Source: an uncultured Rothia sp. | GTDB lineage: Bacteria > Actinomycetota > Actinomycetes > Actinomycetales > Micrococcaceae | DNA: 8,942 bases | Direction: 5' to 3' | NCBI RefSeq assembly: GCF_937976295.1 | Contig: NZ_CALJRY010000043.1 | Location: 1-8,942, forward strand | Part shown: in pieces, positions 6,674-8,942 of the stretch | How positions within the stretch are numbered: the stretch's first letter is position 1 | Layout of the letters: each line of letters opens with the position of its first letter | The notes under the pieces: generated by a model | Databases searched by the model: none | Seen by the model: only the letters and a program-made list of their open reading frames with translations | Told to the model about the DNA's origin: nothing | Program-made: the position numbers and the translations under genes

Positions 6674-6884
6674 GTCTATCCGTTTTCGTGCAAAGGAATG
6701 TCTGGGTTGTCTCATCCCATCATACGACACCGCTCCCCCATTGCCGGCCCCTAGGAGAGAGGCACCACAGTACTCTCAGACTCTCTCATCCGAGACACAG
6801 GGCGGTCACAGCGGATTCTACAGGCAAGCACTCACAAAATAGGCGAGCCCGCCGTTTGCTACAGGAGAAAAGAATGGACACGAC
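6674..6884. other. Gene-free region upstream of the GH32 gene
   Basis: This stretch should hold the hydrolase promoter on the minus strand. The best -10 candidate is TAGAAT (+ coordinates 6815-6820), without a clear -35. GAGAGAG (6755-6761) and CTCTCTC (6781-6787) can form a 7-bp stem with a 19-nt loop in the transcript leader. No full match to the LacI-family operator is seen; only the 7-bp word TCATACG (6720-6726) recurs. I see no small gene. Confidence 0.4.
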
Positions 6885-6931
6885 AAAGCCCCGAACCTCC
6901 CTCAGTTTTCAAGCCGGAGCGGGTTCGGGGC
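6885..6931 (-). terminator. Probable terminator of the rplJ-rplL unit
   Basis: GCCCCGAACC (6888-6897) pairs perfectly with GGTTCGGGGC (6922-6931) over 10 bp, with further short pairing inside a 24-nt loop. The minus strand then reads TTTGTC, a short T-run, so it is good as a stem and modest as an intrinsic terminator. A second hairpin lies between it and rplL. Confidence 0.6.
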
Positions 6932-6941
6932 CGTTAAATGC

Positions 6942-6977
6942 CGCGAGGCGGCGCATCCGATGGATGCACCGCCCGCG
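6942..6977. other. Strong GC-rich hairpin just after rplL
   Basis: GGCGG (6947-6951) pairs with CCGCC (6969-6973) and GCATCC (6953-6958) with GGATGC (6962-6967) around a 3-nt loop, with one C/A mismatch. CGCG on both sides (6942-6945 and 6974-6977) can extend the stem past a bulge. No T-run follows on the minus strand, so it is more likely an mRNA 3'-end stabiliser or processing site than a terminator itself. Confidence 0.65.
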
Positions 6978-6998
6978 TAAGAATCGAGAAGAAGTCGA

Positions 6999-7373
6999 TT
7001 ACTTGAGGGTGACGGTTGCGCCAGCAGCCTCGAGCTGATCCTTAGCCTTCTCAGCGTCTTCCTTGGAAACGCCCTCGAGCAGGGTCTTGGGAGCGCCGTC
7101 AACCAGGTCCTTTGCTTCCTTCAGGCCGAGGGAGGTCAGGGCACGAACTTCCTTGATCACTGCGATCTTCTTGTCGCCAGCGGACTCCAGGACAACGTCG
7201 AACTCGGACTTCTCTTCAGCAGCCTCGCCTGCTGCGCCGCCTGCTACAACTGCAACGGGAGCTGCTGCGGTGACGTCGAACTCTTCCTCGAATGCCTTGA
7301 CGAACTCGGAAACCTCAACGAGGGACAGTTCCTTGAATGCTGCAATGAGTTCTTCGATGGACAGCTTAGCCAT
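6999..7373 (-). CDS. rplL: 50S ribosomal protein L7/L12
   Basis: A 124-aa stalk protein of the large ribosomal subunit. Dimers of it bind the L10 tail and recruit and activate translational GTPases. The N-terminal dimerisation region (MAKLSIEELIAAFKELSLVE, up to about residue 32) is followed by an Ala/Gly-rich flexible hinge (about 36-54). The C-terminal factor-binding domain contains KIAVIKEVRALTSLGLKEAKDLVDGAP. Length and sequence are typical of the family. The ATG start has AAGGAG (7381-7386) 7 nt upstream. It follows rplJ on the same strand after an unusually roomy 156-bp gap with hairpins and a promoter-like sequence. That gap may help supply the several-fold excess of L12 over L10 that the ribosome needs. 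Confidence 0.98.
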   Translation of the reverse strand: MAKLSIEELIAAFKELSLVEVSEFVKAFEEEFDVTAAAPVAVVAGGAAGEAAEEKSEFDVVLESAGDKKIAVIKEVRALTSLGLKEAKDLVDGAPKTLLEGVSKEDAEKAKDQLEAAGATVTLK

Positions 7374-7397
7374 TGTTTGGCTCCTTCACTATCTGGT

Positions 7398-7413
7398 GCG
7401 GGCTGACGCCCGC
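7398..7413 (-). other. Hairpin shortly before the rplL ribosome binding site
   Basis: GCGGGC (7398-7403) and GCCCGC (7408-7413) form a perfect 6-bp stem with a 4-nt loop in the transcript, starting 12 nt before the rplL Shine-Dalgarno sequence. No T-run follows on the minus strand, so it is not a terminator; a role in mRNA processing or stability is an inference. Confidence 0.6.
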
Positions 7414-7424
7414 GGTGTAAATCT

Positions 7425-7453
7425 TCAGTACCTACCCCGAAAGGGTCGGTCAA
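7425..7453 (-). promoter_or_regulatory. Candidate internal promoter for rplL
   Basis: On the minus strand TTGACC (7448-7453), five of six to the -35 consensus, is followed 17 bp later by TACTGA (7425-7430) as a possible -10. The -35 and spacing are good; the -10 lacks the conserved final T. It would give an rplL-only transcript. Confidence 0.35.
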
Positions 7454-7489
7454 ATTTAGGGTGCGTTACACGCTGTTCGCGTTCACGCT

Positions 7490-7504
7490 GCTGAGTATCT
7501 CAGC
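7490..7504 (-). other. Hairpin shortly after the rplJ stop codon
   Basis: GCTGAG (7490-7495) and CTCAGC (7499-7504) form a perfect 6-bp stem with a 3-nt loop, 25 nt after the rplJ stop. No T-run follows on the minus strand. Confidence 0.6.
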
Positions 7505-7529
7505 GCTGGTGCAGTAGCACGAAAGGGGC

Positions 7530-8060
7530 TTATGCCTCTTCCGAAGCCTCCTCGGCAGCAGCGGGAGCTGCGCCTTCCTGCTCCTCCAGCTTGACGCGCA
7601 GTGCGTCCACAACCTGTGCGATGCGTGCGATGGTAGCCTTTGCACCACCTGCAACCTTGGACAGCAGAACCTCGCGGGATTCCAGATCAGCGTAGCGCTT
7701 GACGTCGTCCTCGGTCAGAGCGGCACCTTCGTAGTAACCGTTCTTCACAATCAGCTGGGGGTTAGCCTTGGCAAAGTCACGCAGGCCCTTAGCAGCATCA
7801 ATCAGGTCGCCCTTGATGAATGCCAGTGCGGAGGGACCCTGGAGGTGGCCTTCGAATGCGTCGATGCCAGCTTCCTTAGCTGCGATAGCAGCCAGCGTGT
7901 TCTTCACCACGGCGTATTCGGTCTCTGCACCGAGTGCGCGGCGCAGCTCCTTGAGCTGTGCAACAGTGAGACCGCGGTATTCGGTCAGGATGACTGCGTT
8001 CGAAGCTTCGAAGAGTTCCTTCAGCTCGGATACTGCAGCGATCTTTTCCTGAGTCGCCAT
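7530..8060 (-). CDS. rplJ: 50S ribosomal protein L10
   Basis: A 176-aa protein that anchors the L12 dimers to the base of the ribosomal stalk on 23S rRNA. In many bacteria it also binds its own mRNA leader to limit rplJL expression. The N-terminal rRNA-binding domain includes AVSELKELFEASNAVILTEY and LTVAQLKELRRALGAE. GPSALAF and NPQLIVKNGYYEG follow, and the C-terminal helix that binds L12 ends in an Ala/Glu-rich tail (EGAAPAAAEEASEEA). The ATG at 8060 has AAGGAA (8066-8071) 5 nt upstream and gives the normal MATQEK start. The frame stays open to 8198, but that extension runs through the leader terminator and has no family similarity. Confidence 0.97.
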   Translation of the reverse strand: MATQEKIAAVSELKELFEASNAVILTEYRGLTVAQLKELRRALGAETEYAVVKNTLAAIAAKEAGIDAFEGHLQGPSALAFIKGDLIDAAKGLRDFAKANPQLIVKNGYYEGAALTEDDVKRYADLESREVLLSKVAGGAKATIARIAQVVDALRVKLEEQEGAAPAAAEEASEEA

Positions 8061-8315
8061 GGTAGTTCCTTCTTCCGATTCTTGTAAGGTCGCCGGTAGA
8101 GCCTCGAAGCATTTATTGCAAGCAATAAAAAATGCCTCGACGCGTAGGCGTACGAGGCACGATAGACGGCACCCTGAATGAGGGCAACGGCTATTCACTT
8201 CGAGTTACCTACGCGGGCGGCGATTTCTAGTGAAATCAGCTCTTATCAGAACTCTGTTCTTCGTCTCCACCGAGGTGGCGATAGAGGACATAGTTCTAGA
8301 CCGGCGGTCTTTGGT
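8061..8315 (-). promoter_or_regulatory. rplJ 5' leader, probable L10-responsive attenuator (L10 leader type)
   Basis: A long untranslated leader with several self-complementary segments. On the transcript strand these include CCACC-tc-GGTGG (8268-8279) and GATTTC-acta-GAAATC (8222-8237). The word CGCGTAGG (8208-8215) is perfectly complementary to CCTACGCG (8141-8148) in the loop and 3' side of the downstream terminator hairpin. Pairing of these two would disrupt the terminator, so this is a plausible antiterminator. L10 leaders controlled by L10-L12 binding are known in Gram-positive bacteria; assignment here rests on position and fold, not on a covariance search. The upstream limit is set by the proposed promoter. 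Confidence 0.62.
8126..8160 (-). terminator. Attenuator terminator in the rplJ leader
   Basis: In the transcript TGCCTCG (8153-8159) pairs with CGAGGCA (8133-8139). Inside it CGC pairs with GCG around CUAC, and six T residues (8127-8132) follow immediately. It is a textbook intrinsic terminator placed about 70 nt before the L10 start codon, so it must be regulated or leaky. Confidence 0.8.
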
Positions 8316-8321
8316 TTATTC

Positions 8322-8350
8322 ATCATCTCAGGTTAAAGCCCGAGTCGCAA
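8322..8350 (-). promoter_or_regulatory. Candidate promoter of the rplJ-rplL unit
   Basis: On the minus strand TTGCGA (8345-8350) is followed after 17 bp by GATGAT (8322-8327), consistent with a vegetative promoter and a transcription start near 8315. It begins just after the terminator of the preceding ABC gene. Confidence 0.5.
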
Positions 8351-8353
8351 GTT

Positions 8354-8381
8354 AAAAACGTGATTAAGCGGGGTTAATCAC
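8354..8381 (-). terminator. Intrinsic terminator downstream of the ABC ATPase gene
   Basis: On the minus strand GTGATTAA (8374-8381) and TTAATCAC (8360-8367) form a perfect 8-bp stem with the loop CCCCGC, followed by GTTTTT. The stem is AT-rich and of moderate strength. Its 5' arm can instead pair with an upstream segment (see the neighbouring alternative hairpin). Confidence 0.62.
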
Positions 8382-8410
8382 TTAAAGCTCCTCTTTATGC
8401 TGATTAACCC
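8371..8410 (-). repeat. Alternative hairpin competing with the ABC-gene terminator
   Basis: GGGTTAATCA (8371-8380) and TGATTAACCC (8401-8410) are perfect 10-bp complements. Inside them TAAAG (8383-8387) pairs with CTTTA (8393-8397). This longer hairpin uses the same arm as the terminator at 8354-8381, so the two folds exclude each other, and the word GATTAA/TTAATC occurs three times. Confidence 0.7.
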
Positions 8411-8460
8411 GCGCTTTCTCCCATCTGAAAGGTCCGACTAAAAGCCAACAAAGACGCGTT

Positions 8461-8942
8461 TTAGAGGTAAAAACGCTTTCCATTCGAGAACACGAAGCAA
8501 CGCTCCGCCGCCACACCAAGGTGCACCCGGTCCCCCACGTTTAGGGAGGAGCCGCTCTGCGCATCGGGAATAAAGAACTCAAGCTCCTGACCGGCACGCA
8601 CTCGCGCATACACTCGGTCACTCGGCTCAGAATCCACCGAAGCCCGCCGAGATTCCAGAGGTAGGGAAACCGCATCCAGCAGACGCCCACGATACAGCAT
8701 GCCGCCCACCAGGTGGCGGTGACCGAGCACCTGCACCGGCAGGGAATGAGCAGCATCTGCCGCCACGGGGTGCAATGCGGTCGCTCGAATAGCCAACTCA
8801 CACCCAGCAGGAAGAGCCTTAGAATCCTCAAGAGTCAATAGGTTCAGCGCGGGCGCCGCCATAAGCTTCGCCACCTGCAGAGTATGCGGATGCGCCAGCA
8901 GACGCTCCGGAGTATCCACCTGCACCAGGTAACCGGCATCCA
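8461..8942 (-). CDS. Carbohydrate-type ABC transporter ATP-binding protein, C-terminal part (5' end outside window)
   Basis: The 3' portion of a gene running off the right edge; the frame is open to the boundary (D-A-G-Y-L-V-Q-V-D-T-P), so GTG 8925 is not a start. The segment GYLVQVDTPERLLAHPHTLQVAKLMAAPALNLL is the characteristic end of the nucleotide-binding domain of MalK/UgpC/MsmX-like ATPases (family form roughly G.i.Q.GTP.elY..P....VA.f.G.P.mN). It is followed by about 125 residues in the position of the OB-type regulatory domain. Such proteins power sugar or glycerol-phosphate importers at the inner face of the membrane. Walker A, Walker B and signature motifs lie outside the window, so the substrate and subfamily are open. 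It ends 70-110 bp before the hairpin region that probably terminates it. Confidence 0.8.
   Translation of the reverse strand, partial: DAGYLVQVDTPERLLAHPHTLQVAKLMAAPALNLLTLEDSKALPAGCELAIRATALHPVAADAAHSLPVQVLGHRHLVGGMLYRGRLLDAVSLPLESRRASVDSEPSDRVYARVRAGQELEFFIPDAQSGSSLNVGDRVHLGVAAERCFVFSNGKRFYL

Noticed and set aside
6717..6732. Possible third LacI-family operator before the GH32 gene
   Set aside because: Only TCATACG (6720-6726) matches; the other half-site is absent and there is no palindrome, so it is within chance expectation.
5420..6754. Open frames of 183 and 202 codons antisense to the GH32 gene
   Set aside because: No recognisable features; the minus frame carries all GH32 catalytic motifs.
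8061..8198. Upstream in-frame extension of L10 (46 extra residues)
   Set aside because: It runs through the leader terminator hairpin and is not part of the L10 family; the ATG at 8060 has a good ribosome binding site.
8061..8460. tRNA, rRNA, CRISPR or mobile element in the longest gene-free region
   Set aside because: No cloverleaf, no regular spaced repeats and no transposase or terminal inverted repeats; the repeats present are hairpin arms of leader and terminator structures.

Overview
The window looks like chromosome from a high-GC Gram-positive bacterium, most likely a member of the Micrococcaceae such as Rothia. This rests on the texture of the proteins (an Ala/Glu-rich L7/L12 hinge and L10 tail, a single-chain sucrose-type PTS permease), frequent GTG starts, moderately high GC genes and short AT-rich gaps. 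It is an inference from sequence reading only; no database was searched.

Layout, left to right. (1) The 3' end of a moeA-like molybdenum cofactor gene (+) enters from the left edge. (2) A LacI-family regulator gene (+) follows 65 bp downstream. A perfect 13-bp tandem repeat covers the moeA stop codon, and a palindromic operator lies just before the regulator's start. (3) A strong bidirectional terminator separates the regulator from a convergent GNAT acetyltransferase gene (-). (4) After a short AT-rich gap come a sucrose-type PTS enzyme II gene with domain order B-C-A (-) and, upstream of it, a GH32 sucrose-6-phosphate hydrolase gene (-). Each has its own terminator. (5) Next is the ribosomal stalk pair rplL and rplJ (-). 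A long 5' leader before rplJ contains a classic intrinsic terminator and a possible competing pairing, as in L10-type autoregulatory leaders. (6) Beyond a terminator that can fold in two ways, the C-terminal part of a carbohydrate-type ABC transporter ATPase (-) runs off the right edge.

How the genes fit together. The PTS protein should import and phosphorylate sucrose, and the GH32 enzyme should split sucrose-6-phosphate into glucose-6-phosphate and fructose. The LacI-family protein is the obvious repressor candidate. A 24-bp element in front of its own gene matches an element in front of the PTS gene at 18 of 24 positions when the latter is read on the minus strand. Both are palindromes centred on CG, as expected of LacI-family operators. 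No comparable full site was found before the GH32 gene. The window therefore holds a small, probably complete sucrose regulon of otherwise known families. The less ordinary content is regulatory: the shared operator pair, the tandem repeat at the moeA/regulator junction, the rplJ attenuator, a promoter-like sequence between rplJ and rplL, and a three-armed hairpin region after the ABC gene. I found no evidence of a wholly new protein system, CRISPR array, transposon, tRNA or rRNA.
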